Shown here: piece after piece, positions 7,792 to 16,241 of the stretch
Numbering within the stretch: position 1 is the first letter of the stretch
Layout: every line of letters starts with the position of its first letter
Virus record (IMG/VR): IMGVR_UViG_3300050014_000044
Location: 1 to 21,920 of that record
Direction: 5' to 3' (one strand)
Length of the DNA: 21,920 nucleotides
From: a virus
The notes under the pieces: model-generated
What the model saw: only the letters and a program-made list of their open reading frames with translations
What the model was told of the DNA's origin: nothing
Database searches by the model: none
Made by a program: the position numbers and the translations under genes

Positions 7792-8288
7792 TTAAATTAA
7801 TATCATTAATAAAAGAAGGTAGTGATGATGTAATTGAAAAATTCATATCATTACTTTCTAATTATGATCTTAATTATATTTCTCCAGAACAAGAAAGTGC
7901 GTTTAAATGGAATGGATCAATATATCCAACAATAACTGATAAAGATAATATAGTTAAAGTTGCATTAGATAGATCTAATATATTTGGGCACGATGGTAGA
8001 GTTTTTATAGGTAGTCATCCAATGTTAAATGGATATGTTATTCAAGCAATTGTAACAGATCCAAATCATAGAGGACAAGGAAAGGCAAGAGAAATTTTAA
8101 AGAAGATTTTATTAGCAGCAAATGAATCTGGATTAACATTAAAATTGGAACCAGTTCCTATGAAAGACTTTATTAAAAAAGGCGATAAAAAATTATCACA
8201 AACCCAATTGCAAAAATGGTATTCAAAATATGGGTTTGAAAAAGAAAAAGATGTTAATATAATGACTAGAATGCCTAAAAAAGATTAA
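7788..8288 (+). CDS. GNAT-family N-acetyltransferase embedded in baseplate operon
   Basis: Residues 87-107 (IQAIVTDPNHRGQGKAREIL...) are the GNAT motif A with the acetyl-CoA pyrophosphate loop R95-G96-Q97-G98-K99-A100. A C-terminal WYSKYGFEKEKD matches the usual motif B beta-strand/aromatic turn. The 166-residue length fits a single GNAT domain. The acceptor substrate cannot be told from sequence; it could be a protein, tRNA-like or small-molecule amine. It starts at GTG overlapping gp6's TGA (GTGA), so it is translationally coupled to a structural gene. A GGAA 7-10 bp upstream may help. N-terminal KLISLIKEG is a short helix common at starts of small phage proteins. Whether it modifies a virion or a host protein is open. 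Confidence 0.85.
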   Translation: MIKLISLIKEGSDDVIEKFISLLSNYDLNYISPEQESAFKWNGSIYPTITDKDNIVKVALDRSNIFGHDGRVFIGSHPMLNGYVIQAIVTDPNHRGQGKAREILKKILLAANESGLTLKLEPVPMKDFIKKGDKKLSQTQLQKWYSKYGFEKEKDVNIMTRMPKKD

Positions 8289-8289
8289 G

Positions 8290-8511
8290 ATGAATACTAT
8301 TCCTTTAGAAAAAAAAGAGAAAGAACCCCTTCGTGATTGGTTAAGGGGTCACGTTATTCGTGATTCGGAAGGAAATATGATTAATCACAGAATTTGGTTC
8401 AAGAATATATTTAATCCATTTTTGCGGTCTATGGGATGGGTAATAGTTACAAAAGTAAATGATGACGGCATAGTGTCGGGTTATCAAATTAAAAAATATA
8501 ACAAAAATTAA
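8290..8511 (+). CDS. Small hypothetical protein (73 aa)
   Basis: A short basic protein (NTIPLEKKEKEPLRDWLRGH...) with a Trp/Phe-rich core (RIWFKNIFNPFLRSMGWVIV) that may form a helix packing against beta strands (TKVNDDGIVSGYQIKKY). It lies 1 bp after the acetyltransferase stop and 1 bp before the next ATG, so its expression is tightly coupled on both sides. A GC-rich hairpin lies in its first 20 codons (8325-8349). No family is recognised. The tight packing and coding-like composition support a real gene. Confidence 0.65.
   Translation: MNTIPLEKKEKEPLRDWLRGHVIRDSEGNMINHRIWFKNIFNPFLRSMGWVIVTKVNDDGIVSGYQIKKYNKN
8325..8349 (+). other. GC-rich intragenic hairpin at start of 73-aa gene
   Basis: ACCCCTT (8325-8331) pairs with AAGGGGT (8343-8349) around an 11-nt loop. 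There is no T run after it. It may form in the mRNA near the start codon of this small gene, or be incidental. Confidence 0.35.
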
Positions 8512-8512
8512 T

Positions 8513-11125
8513 ATGCACCACTTTATATATCCATCTAAAGACACCTATATAACAAATCGTCCAACATTGGATGATAAGAATTTTGGGGTTGATGAAATTC
8601 TTCAAATTGGAACCGCCAATACATTAGTAAGAACATTAAGTTCTACTAAAAGTTATGTCTATACAAATTTATATTTAGATCGTCAGTCCATACCATCTTT
8701 TACAGGAACATTTACTGGTTCTTTTGGTGGGACTGTGGCAAACGGAGTTGGAACAATATCGGGCAGTGATATAATTTTAACAGCATCTTATTTTTCAGGT
8801 TCTATTGATAATATAGTTCAAGAAGGAACTACAAACATTTCTGGAAGTCTAGTTAATGGAATAATTTCGGGGTCTATTACAGCACCATATGTTATTGGAA
8901 TTTTTACTGGTCAGTTAACTGGATCAACCGCTTGTTTTACTGGAACAGCGAATGGAGTAGCAGTATTTAATGATCCTAATTGGATTACTACAGATACAAA
9001 GTATGTCGATAGGTCTTTATTATCATTTGATTTAACTGAAATTTCAAACTCTATTGTAAATGGTGATATAGTTAATCCAAAATTTATACTAAATTTAAAA
9101 GTTTGTAATGAGTTTAATCTTCCAATAACTTATAAAATATATGCATTACCAATTAGTCAAAGTTGGAATATGGGTGATGGATACTTATCTGATAATGGAT
9201 CTGATGTAGGTGTCAGTTGGAGATATAGAGATGCTAATTTAGAATCTCCTTGGTACACCACATCTTCAACAACACCAAGACCATCTATAGATTTTATTAA
9301 TAATCCATCATTAGTTTCATCATCATTTTCATATGGCGGTGGAACGTGGTACACAACTAGCTACTGTTCTCAAAGTTTCTCATATAAATCTGATGATATA
9401 TCAATGGATGTAACTCCAATTGTAAATTCTTGGATAAATGGGAATATTCCAAATGAAGGCATACTTCTTATTCAATCAGATGAACTTGCATCTACTGGTT
9501 CTGGATTTGTATTAAAATATTTTAGTCGTGATACAAACACGATTTATTCTCCATATCTGGATGTTGCTTGGTCGGATATAACATATAGAACTGGTAGTGG
9601 ATTTACTAGTAGTGTTCAAATTACAACCATTCCTCCTAGAATTTCCGCATCAATTAGTCCAGGGTCTTCATTTTATATTAACCAAGGTATAAGTGGAAGT
9701 TTTTCAGCAAGTGCGGCGATTACATTAGGTTCAAATTATATTACTGCAAATAATCAAATTTTTAATTATATTGCACCAAGCAATGTTTCTGCTAATGATA
9801 CTTGGTATGCTAATAACGGATATCACTACGATAGTTGGCAAACTGCGTGGCAATTAGATCCTTTTCATGGTGGATTTTTACCAAATACTGATATAAGAAT
9901 GATATTTGTTCCAGATTTTGGAAGTGATCCTATTTTAAAGTTTACTGGAAGTTTTACTGGATCATTCAGTGGAACAGCATCATATGTTGACGGAACTATT
10001 ATTGGAAGTAATATTGAATTTAGTGTGGATTATTTTAGTGGATCTATAGATGGTGTTTCACTCATTACGTATGGAAACATATCTGGAAATAATATTGATG
10101 GATATGTTTCTGGAAGTATGACTAGTATAACCCAAACTGGATTATATACTGGACAATTAACAAGTTCGTTAATCTACTTAAATGGAAATGGGTCTGGATA
10201 TTACTTAGATTCCACTTATTACGCATTTAGTGGATTTATAAATGGAATGGGATTGACTGGTAATATTGTTGGAGTTCCTGTATTTGGAAATGCAAGGGGA
10301 ATTATAACTATTTCACAATCTTTAGTTAATGCTCCATGTGGAAATGTATTTAGTGCATCTCTAGCCAAAGCAATTTTTATTGATGGACCATTTAGTGGAA
10401 GTTCATTCACCTCATATTATGTAGATTATTCTTTTGAAAATGCACAATTAGTTGGAACTTGGACTCCGACCGCTTTATTCGCATCCAATGTAACTATTCC
10501 TATTTCTTCTTCTGGAATAGATCCAAATGCATATGCTTATATAACTGGACCATATATAAATGGAACCGCATTGGGATCGTATTCTATTGGAGGTTATAAT
10601 AGTGCAAGTTTTGATGGGCAATTTATTAATGGAAGTTTACTTGGGGGACATTTATATCTACAACTTACGGGAAGTGTTTACACATCTAGTTATACTTATA
10701 CAAGTAGTGTAGTTATAACATCTAGTTATCTTTCACCATTAGATATACACAAACCATTTACAATAAATGTTCAAAATTTACAACCACAATATAAATCGGG
10801 TGATATTGTAAAAATAGATTTGTTTGGTCGTAAAAAATTCCCACTTAAATATTTTGGGAGATCAACACAACAAGAACAATATATGATTCCAGAAGTTTTA
10901 CCTTCTCAATCATATTATGCTATAAAAGATAATCAAACCAATGAAATGGTTATGAATTTTGATAATTATACTCAAATCTCGTGTAATTATCCAAACGGGA
11001 ACTATTTTATATTAGATACGACAGGATTACCACAAGAAAGATATTATAGAGTTATCATCAGAACTGGCGATGACACATCTACTTATACTATAGACACTGG
11101 AAAAACATTTAAAATAACAAGATAA
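8513..11125 (+). CDS. Large virion protein, DNRLRE-type domain with duplicated beta modules
   Basis: The 870-residue product begins with a DNRLRE-type domain, a beta-sandwich common in surface and cell-wall proteins: KDTYITNRP...NFGVDEILQIG (about 9-33), RSLLSFDL (167-174) and MDVTPIVNSWING (298-310), which leads into GILLIQSD. A Gly/Ser/Thr-rich module (63-153) is inserted inside this domain. The same module recurs at 477-566, and the two align without gaps, with about 41 of 90 residues identical by hand. The C-terminal ~130 residues (FTINVQNLQPQYKSGDIVKI...) look like another beta-rich domain. Repeated FTGSF and SGSI motifs suggest beta-strand-rich fibre parts. The position between gp6 and the gp7-like gene implies a baseplate or fibre component. 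Enzyme activity is not suggested. Confidence 0.75.
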   Translation: MHHFIYPSKDTYITNRPTLDDKNFGVDEILQIGTANTLVRTLSSTKSYVYTNLYLDRQSIPSFTGTFTGSFGGTVANGVGTISGSDIILTASYFSGSIDNIVQEGTTNISGSLVNGIISGSITAPYVIGIFTGQLTGSTACFTGTANGVAVFNDPNWITTDTKYVDRSLLSFDLTEISNSIVNGDIVNPKFILNLKVCNEFNLPITYKIYALPISQSWNMGDGYLSDNGSDVGVSWRYRDANLESPWYTTSSTTPRPSIDFINNPSLVSSSFSYGGGTWYTTSYCSQSFSYKSDDISMDVTPIVNSWINGNIPNEGILLIQSDELASTGSGFVLKYFSRDTNTIYSPYLDVAWSDITYRTGSGFTSSVQITTIPPRISASISPGSSFYINQGISGSFSASAAITLGSNYITANNQIFNYIAPSNVSANDTWYANNGYHYDSWQTAWQLDPFHGGFLPNTDIRMIFVPDFGSDPILKFTGSFTGSFSGTASYVDGTIIGSNIEFSVDYFSGSIDGVSLITYGNISGNNIDGYVSGSMTSITQTGLYTGQLTSSLIYLNGNGSGYYLDSTYYAFSGFINGMGLTGNIVGVPVFGNARGIITISQSLVNAPCGNVFSASLAKAIFIDGPFSGSSFTSYYVDYSFENAQLVGTWTPTALFASNVTIPISSSGIDPNAYAYITGPYINGTALGSYSIGGYNSASFDGQFINGSLLGGHLYLQLTGSVYTSSYTYTSSVVITSSYLSPLDIHKPFTINVQNLQPQYKSGDIVKIDLFGRKKFPLKYFGRSTQQEQYMIPEVLPSQSYYAIKDNQTNEMVMNFDNYTQISCNYPNGNYFILDTTGLPQERYYRVIIRTGDDTSTYTIDTGKTFKITR
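8699..8971 (+). repeat. Beta module copy A (inserted in DNRLRE domain)
   Basis: Codes for residues 63-153, starting FTGTFTGSFGGT and containing YFSGSID and GQLTGS. It shares about 41 of 90 residues with copy B at 9941-10210 by hand alignment, without gaps. It separates the N-terminal DNRLRE strand from the RSLLSFDL strand, so it looks like a domain insertion. Confidence 0.75.
9941..10210 (+). repeat. Beta module copy B
   Basis: Codes for residues 477-566, starting FTGSFTGSFSGT and containing YFSGSID, NISG and GQLTSS at the same positions as copy A. The match lies far downstream of copy A and outside the DNRLRE domain, so the module was probably duplicated or acquired twice. Confidence 0.75.
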
Positions 11126-11126
11126 T

Positions 11127-11588
11127 ATGGCTGATTTTTCGCAAGATATTCAGAATTTTAAAAAATATGGAACCTACACATATAAATTTGATGTAGTGGG
11201 GAATCTTATTTTTAACAGTTCTTCTGTGGATTTTTCACAAGTATATATTGCGTTTCCATTATCTAATCTTGTATATAATGATTCAAAATTAAACTCATTT
11301 TTTAATCCAGAATTTACCGAATTCATTCCAAACTCGGGGTCTGTTGATACCACAATAAATGTTGACAATTTACAACAAGAATTAGATATAGTTCAACAAG
11401 AAAACACAACTTTAAAAAATCAACTGGATTATCTTATTTCACAAAATGAAAGCAGTAGTTCTATAGCAGATTCTATGGCAACGAAACAAGTAATATTAGA
11501 ACTTCGTAAAGCAATCGGGCAAGGAAGAGTTGATACAGATTTTTCTTTAACATTTCCTTACACCGCAATAAAGAAACCAACATCATAA
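11127..11588 (+). CDS. Hypothetical coiled-coil virion protein (153 aa)
   Basis: The N-terminal half (about 1-70) has mixed beta strands with many aromatic residues (YTYKFDVVGNLIF, QVYIAFPLSNLVY). Residues about 80-105 (NLQQELDIVQQENTTLKNQL) form a heptad-like coiled coil, consistent with a trimer or a short connector. The C-terminus is a short helix and a flexible tail. Its stop precedes the next ATG by only 1 bp (TAATATG), and it lies between two giant structural genes, so a tail or baseplate role is probable. I do not recognise its family and no enzymatic motif is visible. Confidence 0.7.
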   Translation: MADFSQDIQNFKKYGTYTYKFDVVGNLIFNSSSVDFSQVYIAFPLSNLVYNDSKLNSFFNPEFTEFIPNSGSVDTTINVDNLQQELDIVQQENTTLKNQLDYLISQNESSSSIADSMATKQVILELRKAIGQGRVDTDFSLTFPYTAIKKPTS

Positions 11589-11589
11589 T

Positions 11590-14500
11590 ATGGAGTTTAT
11601 AGCATATCAATTTACAGGAAGCAATCCCGATGGATTGGTTACTGGATCATATTTAAATCAAACTGAAGTATCACTTTTTGTTAATGGTTATACATCCGAT
11701 TTATGGTATGGTGCGTCTTCACATGATGTTATTGAATTGGGAGTATGGGATAGAAATGAAAAATTACTTGGTTGGACTACATTAAACCAATCTCAAAGTT
11801 ATAACGCAGTTACACTGTCATACAATAATGCATTAAACTCATCGACTGAATATACATATTCCGAGTTTAATCAAGATTTCATAATGTATAAAAATAATGA
11901 AATTTTGGTTAACCCAACTAATCAAATATCATCTTCGTTTGGAATTTTAGAGGGAAGTTATTTCGTAACATATAATTTTACTCGTGAAATGGCAGGCACG
12001 ATGGATAATCCTCTTGTTATAAAAGAAATTTCTCCATCAAGAAAAGAATTGAAACTGGTTCCTCTGAATTCTTCAACTCCATCATACGAAGCTTTTTGTA
12101 AAAAAAATATATTATTGAGTGATGTATCTTCATTATACTTACAAACTTTAAAAAATTGTCCATACGAACAAATATATAATAAAGTAAATTATTTATACAC
12201 ATCACAAATTAACACCATCAAATCGTTATTTTTCTTAAATACCGATGGGGAATTTGTTAATTTTTTGAAGAATATATACGAAGATACTTTTATATATTCA
12301 GCAACTCCATTGAAATTAAATTCTGTTAATTCTCAATATATTACTGGAAGTACAATTAGAATTCAAGGTATAAAATCATATTTTAATAATTATCTACTAT
12401 TAAATTCTAACATTATTACTAATTTTTCTGATATAAATAATCATTTTGAAACATATACATCTGCATCCATAGAAAGAAAATTCCGTCCTATTGGACCAAC
12501 TCCATCACAGCAATATGTTGATGCTAAAAGTTTTGTATATGATTTTTTTATAAAATATTTTTATAATCCAATTTCCAATACACTTTCTTCCACGTATAAT
12601 GAGAAATATTTTGGATCATTAAGAAATTCATTAAATTTAGGAAGTAATAATTTATTTCCGATTGTTAGTGTTGGTATGATGGATGAAAGATTAACACCGT
12701 CAGACTCATTAACATTATTACTTAAACTTAAATCTGAATTACCAAATGATATAATGGCACAAAGTAGATGTTGGGTTTCCAATGTTTCTTTTACTCCATA
12801 TGCAATTAGTGCTATTTTTAAAAATTCGATTGAAACTATTACACATAAAATTGGTCCTCCAAACTTTTCGGTACCAATATCAAACATTAGTGTAACCAAT
12901 GTTAATTCATCGTATTCTTCAGATGATTTAAAAAATAATGATTCAACAGATAGAGATTTAATAGTAAGTAAAAATATAAATGAATTATCTGTAGATTATA
13001 CGAATTTTAATAATTTCGTAGTGTTTTCATCCGCAGAACTTAGATTAAAAATTTTTAAAAATAAAATAATAAGCATTTCGGGATTGAATTCTTCGTTAGA
13101 TGTTCTCAATAATAAAAATATTTTACAACTATCATCGTCTGGATATAAATATCCATTTTATACCCAAGAATATACATCCATTCAAACCCAATTAAATGAA
13201 GTTATAAATTCGTTTGATGGTTACGAATCATATCTTTATAATAGTAATAATTACAAATATTCCAATGGCGAGTTTCTAAGTGCAAGTTATGTTGCTGAAA
13301 TGGATTCTTCAGCGAGTTTCTATGATAAAAATAATCGTGATAGTATGGTTAAAAATTGTCCTGAACATGTATTAACCGATTCTAATAATGATGATTATAT
13401 TATATTTTTATCAATGATTGGTCATTTTTTTGATGAAATATATATCTACATTTCTAATATTCCTTCTGAAAGAAGAGTTGGTTATAATGCTACGGAAGAA
13501 TTTACTAGAAGAATAGTAGATTATATGTTGGAAACTTTTGGATGGAATTTGGACGATTCCATGGAACAATCTAATCTGATTAATAATTATTTAACATCTA
13601 ATCAAATGGATGGATTAAATAGTATGTCTTCGGAAAATAGATTAAAAACTATTAGAAACCGAATTTTAATAAATCTTCCTCAAATTTATAAAACAAAAGG
13701 TACTGAAGAAGCAGTTAGATTAATATTGGCGTGTTATGGAATTCCATCTTCTCTTCTTAATATTAGAGAATATGGTGGAGTTAATTATACAGATGATTCT
13801 GCGGAATATACTACATATGAAAGAGTATATATGCGTCAGTGGGATACGTCATCTATAAACGATACATATTATTTACAGAATCCAACTGGTTCAAAATCAT
13901 TTTTGTTTAAATTTTCTATTGATAGTTCTAAACCATACACTTATGGAAAAGAACAAATACTATTTGGAACTCCTGATGGGGCATCTAATAGTGTCAGTGG
14001 ATCTGGGAAATGGGCAGTTGGATTTATACGTGAACCAAAGTTAAACACTGGGAAGTTGTTTTTTAGAATAGGATATTCGGGATATGAGACATTTAAAATG
14101 TATAGTCCCGAGTTTCCAATGTTTGATGGAAACATTTATAGTGTAATGTTAAGAAAAAATTCTCCAGATGAACAGTTTGAATATACAACAAATATAGATT
14201 CCGTTCCAACTAAATATGATTTATATGTTCAAAGAAATGAATTTGGAAATGAAATTCTTAAATTAAAATCTAGTAATATTTGTTATGATACCGAATCCAT
14301 TATAAAATTTGGATCTGGTGGTATAATAAATCTAATTGGTTGGTTTTCAACCTATAATGAACAAGGTTATACTGGAACATTTGATAAATTTCAAATATGG
14401 AATGATACTCTTTCCGATGGAAATTTTACAGATTATGTTAATAATATAAATTCATATAGTTTTAGTGGTTCTATAATTCCACATAAATCACTATTATTCC

Positions 14501-15450
14501 GTATGCATACGGATTATCCATTTAATCAACAAAACAAAGTATGGCAAAATGCAAATCCATATTATGCTACAGGATCGTATCAAAAAATCGGAGATAATGT
14601 TGATTATATGGTTAATTCTATGGCATGGAGTGGATCACAAACATTAGTTTATGATTCGGCATCATGTCAATATGTATCACAATCCACATATCCTTATCAA
14701 TTTAAAGTTATAGATTATCCAAGTACATGGGCAATTTCAAAATATGGTCCTAATAAGTTTAGAAATGAAAAAGTTAAACACGTAGTTCAATCTGTAGAAA
14801 CTAGACTGGATGACAAAGAAAGATCCACAAACACCATATCAAAACAAATATCACCCGATTCCAACCAAGTGGGATTATTTGTAGATCCACAAGATTTTAA
14901 AAATCGTAATATTATAAGATATTTTGGAGATTTCAATTTTATGGAGACTATTGGAGATCCTTCAAATCAGTTTTCATCCAGTTATGATTCGCTTAGGTTT
15001 TATAGAAATGAGTTTAACTTGGCAAGAACTCAATTTAGTGGAAGTAAAACATTATTTAATGAACTTTCTATTTTATATAAATTATATTTTAATCGTTCAA
15101 TATTCGATGCTATTAAAAATGTCATTCCTTCCAGAACTAATATTTTAACTGGAGTGTTAATTGAACCAACTATACTTGAACGTCCAAAATATCAATCGAA
15201 AGAAATTTTTGGAGAATTGAATTCGGGGTCCGCATATTATTTTGATGTGACTGCTTCACATTATTTTAGAGATACAAATACGAAAATTGTTGTTGTTACA
15301 TCATCAGTAGATTTTGGAAAATCCGTTAATATTAATTTATCATATATAAATAATGTAAATAGGAATTATCCAACTAATTATGGTGGAAACTGTATTGGTA
15401 GTTTATCTGATATGTATTCATTCGGGCACTTTCCAAAGGATAATCATTAA
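11590..15450 (+). CDS. Giant baseplate wedge protein, gp7/tail-protein-I-like, with LamG-like domain
   Basis: The 1286-residue product is longer than T4 gp7 (1032 aa). A conserved core lies near residues 610-730: FDEIYIYISNIP, RRIVDYMLETFGW, KTIRNRILINLPQIYKTKGT, EEAVRLILACYGIP and then LNIREYGG. The last three are hallmarks of the tail-protein-I/gp7 wedge family. After this, residues about 765-955 look like a concanavalin A/LamG-type jelly roll: KSFLFKFSIDS, a repeated-strand region, and YTGTFDKFQIWNDTLSDGNFTDY, the typical LamG ending. The N-terminal ~600 residues are Asn/Ser-rich and unassigned. The wedge core joins gp6 in the baseplate. The LamG-like part could bind a glycan or stabilise the arm. 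The wedge call is good, but the gp7 versus gpI assignment is open. Confidence 0.75.
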   Translation: MEFIAYQFTGSNPDGLVTGSYLNQTEVSLFVNGYTSDLWYGASSHDVIELGVWDRNEKLLGWTTLNQSQSYNAVTLSYNNALNSSTEYTYSEFNQDFIMYKNNEILVNPTNQISSSFGILEGSYFVTYNFTREMAGTMDNPLVIKEISPSRKELKLVPLNSSTPSYEAFCKKNILLSDVSSLYLQTLKNCPYEQIYNKVNYLYTSQINTIKSLFFLNTDGEFVNFLKNIYEDTFIYSATPLKLNSVNSQYITGSTIRIQGIKSYFNNYLLLNSNIITNFSDINNHFETYTSASIERKFRPIGPTPSQQYVDAKSFVYDFFIKYFYNPISNTLSSTYNEKYFGSLRNSLNLGSNNLFPIVSVGMMDERLTPSDSLTLLLKLKSELPNDIMAQSRCWVSNVSFTPYAISAIFKNSIETITHKIGPPNFSVPISNISVTNVNSSYSSDDLKNNDSTDRDLIVSKNINELSVDYTNFNNFVVFSSAELRLKIFKNKIISISGLNSSLDVLNNKNILQLSSSGYKYPFYTQEYTSIQTQLNEVINSFDGYESYLYNSNNYKYSNGEFLSASYVAEMDSSASFYDKNNRDSMVKNCPEHVLTDSNNDDYIIFLSMIGHFFDEIYIYISNIPSERRVGYNATEEFTRRIVDYMLETFGWNLDDSMEQSNLINNYLTSNQMDGLNSMSSENRLKTIRNRILINLPQIYKTKGTEEAVRLILACYGIPSSLLNIREYGGVNYTDDSAEYTTYERVYMRQWDTSSINDTYYLQNPTGSKSFLFKFSIDSSKPYTYGKEQILFGTPDGASNSVSGSGKWAVGFIREPKLNTGKLFFRIGYSGYETFKMYSPEFPMFDGNIYSVMLRKNSPDEQFEYTTNIDSVPTKYDLYVQRNEFGNEILKLKSSNICYDTESIIKFGSGGIINLIGWFSTYNEQGYTGTFDKFQIWNDTLSDGNFTDYVNNINSYSFSGSIIPHKSLLFRMHTDYPFNQQNKVWQNANPYYATGSYQKIGDNVDYMVNSMAWSGSQTLVYDSASCQYVSQSTYPYQFKVIDYPSTWAISKYGPNKFRNEKVKHVVQSVETRLDDKERSTNTISKQISPDSNQVGLFVDPQDFKNRNIIRYFGDFNFMETIGDPSNQFSSSYDSLRFYRNEFNLARTQFSGSKTLFNELSILYKLYFNRSIFDAIKNVIPSRTNILTGVLIEPTILERPKYQSKEIFGELNSGSAYYFDVTASHYFRDTNTKIVVVTSSVDFGKSVNINLSYINNVNRNYPTNYGGNCIGSLSDMYSFGHFPKDNH

Positions 15451-15455
15451 TTTAT

Positions 15456-16181
15456 ATGAGCGGAGAAATATTTTTTGATATGACGAGAGAATATCATTCC
15501 ATCTTGGGAATGGAAAAATTTCTTCTTAAACGATGGAAAAAACATACTATTTATGTTAAAAGTGGTCCATATGCTCATACCGAAAATCCAAAGGATAATA
15601 CATTTTTATCATCATCTATTTATTTGTATGATTATGTAATAGTTAGTCAAGAATGGTTTAATTCAATGGTCTATACTTCAGATACTATAGATGGAACCCC
15701 GTCATTAGATGTTGATAATGCTCCAGGAAATTTGTGGTATCATAGAAAAAATACATTTAAAAATAGTCCTAATGCAATTGTTAATAATTATATATGGAGA
15801 TATAACCCAGAAGCAAGTATCGTTGCATCCAGACCAATATATGGATATGCACCATCAAAATATGATGCTCCTGCATCTCAGGAATGGAAAAATGAGTTAA
15901 TGAAAACCCCTATTTATAAAGATACTGGAGAATATTTTGAAATTGTTAATGGTTATCCTAGAAATCATTTTACACATAAAAGAGATTTATTTTCATTATT
16001 TTCAGAGAAAACTTATAACTTAGTTAATAAAACTATAATAAATGGAATTTATACAAGAAATAAACAAAATAAATACTCTACTATTGGTAGAGATGGATTG
16101 GAAGATGGAAGTTTACCAGTTGAACCAACACAAGTTGGAAATGTCAATCTTGTTCAAACGAATAACGTAATAAACCAATAA
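15456..16181 (+). CDS. Hypothetical virion protein (241 aa)
   Basis: The protein starts SGEIFFDMTREYHSILGMEKF and contains many aromatic residues (WYHRKN, IWRYNPEA, YGYAPSKYDAP) and the motif GYPRNHFTHKRDLFSLFS (about 168-185). The C-terminal ~40 residues are Asn/Gln-rich and look disordered. It follows the giant wedge gene with a 5-bp gap, so it is probably translated with it. A structural role in the tail or baseplate is inferred from context. I do not recognise a named family. It is followed by the short inverted repeat before the next gene. Confidence 0.75.
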   Translation: MSGEIFFDMTREYHSILGMEKFLLKRWKKHTIYVKSGPYAHTENPKDNTFLSSSIYLYDYVIVSQEWFNSMVYTSDTIDGTPSLDVDNAPGNLWYHRKNTFKNSPNAIVNNYIWRYNPEASIVASRPIYGYAPSKYDAPASQEWKNELMKTPIYKDTGEYFEIVNGYPRNHFTHKRDLFSLFSEKTYNLVNKTIINGIYTRNKQNKYSTIGRDGLEDGSLPVEPTQVGNVNLVQTNNVINQ

Positions 16182-16193
16182 AAAGGATTATTC

Positions 16194-16209
16194 ATCTATA
16201 CTTATAGAT
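16194..16209. repeat. Inverted repeat in 60-bp gap before the 214-aa gene
   Basis: ATCTATA (16194-16200) and TATAGAT (16203-16209) are perfect inverted copies separated by two bases. This is one of the few true gaps in the cluster. There is no T run, so it is not a normal terminator; it might be an operator or RNA-processing site. AGGA at 16231-16234 lies 7 bp before the next ATG. Confidence 0.35.
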
Positions 16210-16241
16210 AAGAGCACATTTCATAACATTAGGAACATAAT

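Noticed and set aside
12561-12899. 112-codon antisense frame within the giant wedge gene
   Set aside because: Antisense to a long, well-supported coding frame, with no RBS or neighbours on that strand.
14924-15148. 74-codon + strand frame inside the giant wedge gene
   Set aside because: Overlaps the conserved coding frame in another reading frame and has no supporting start context.
12421-15360. TATAAATA matches (T4 late promoter consensus)
   Set aside because: The exact copies I found (e.g. near 12431, 13144 and 15343) lie inside genes, as expected by chance in AT-rich DNA, not upstream of starts.
15495-15512. CATTCC/GGAATG stem near the start of the 241-aa gene
   Set aside because: Only 6 bp, no T run and within coding sequence, too weak to annotate.
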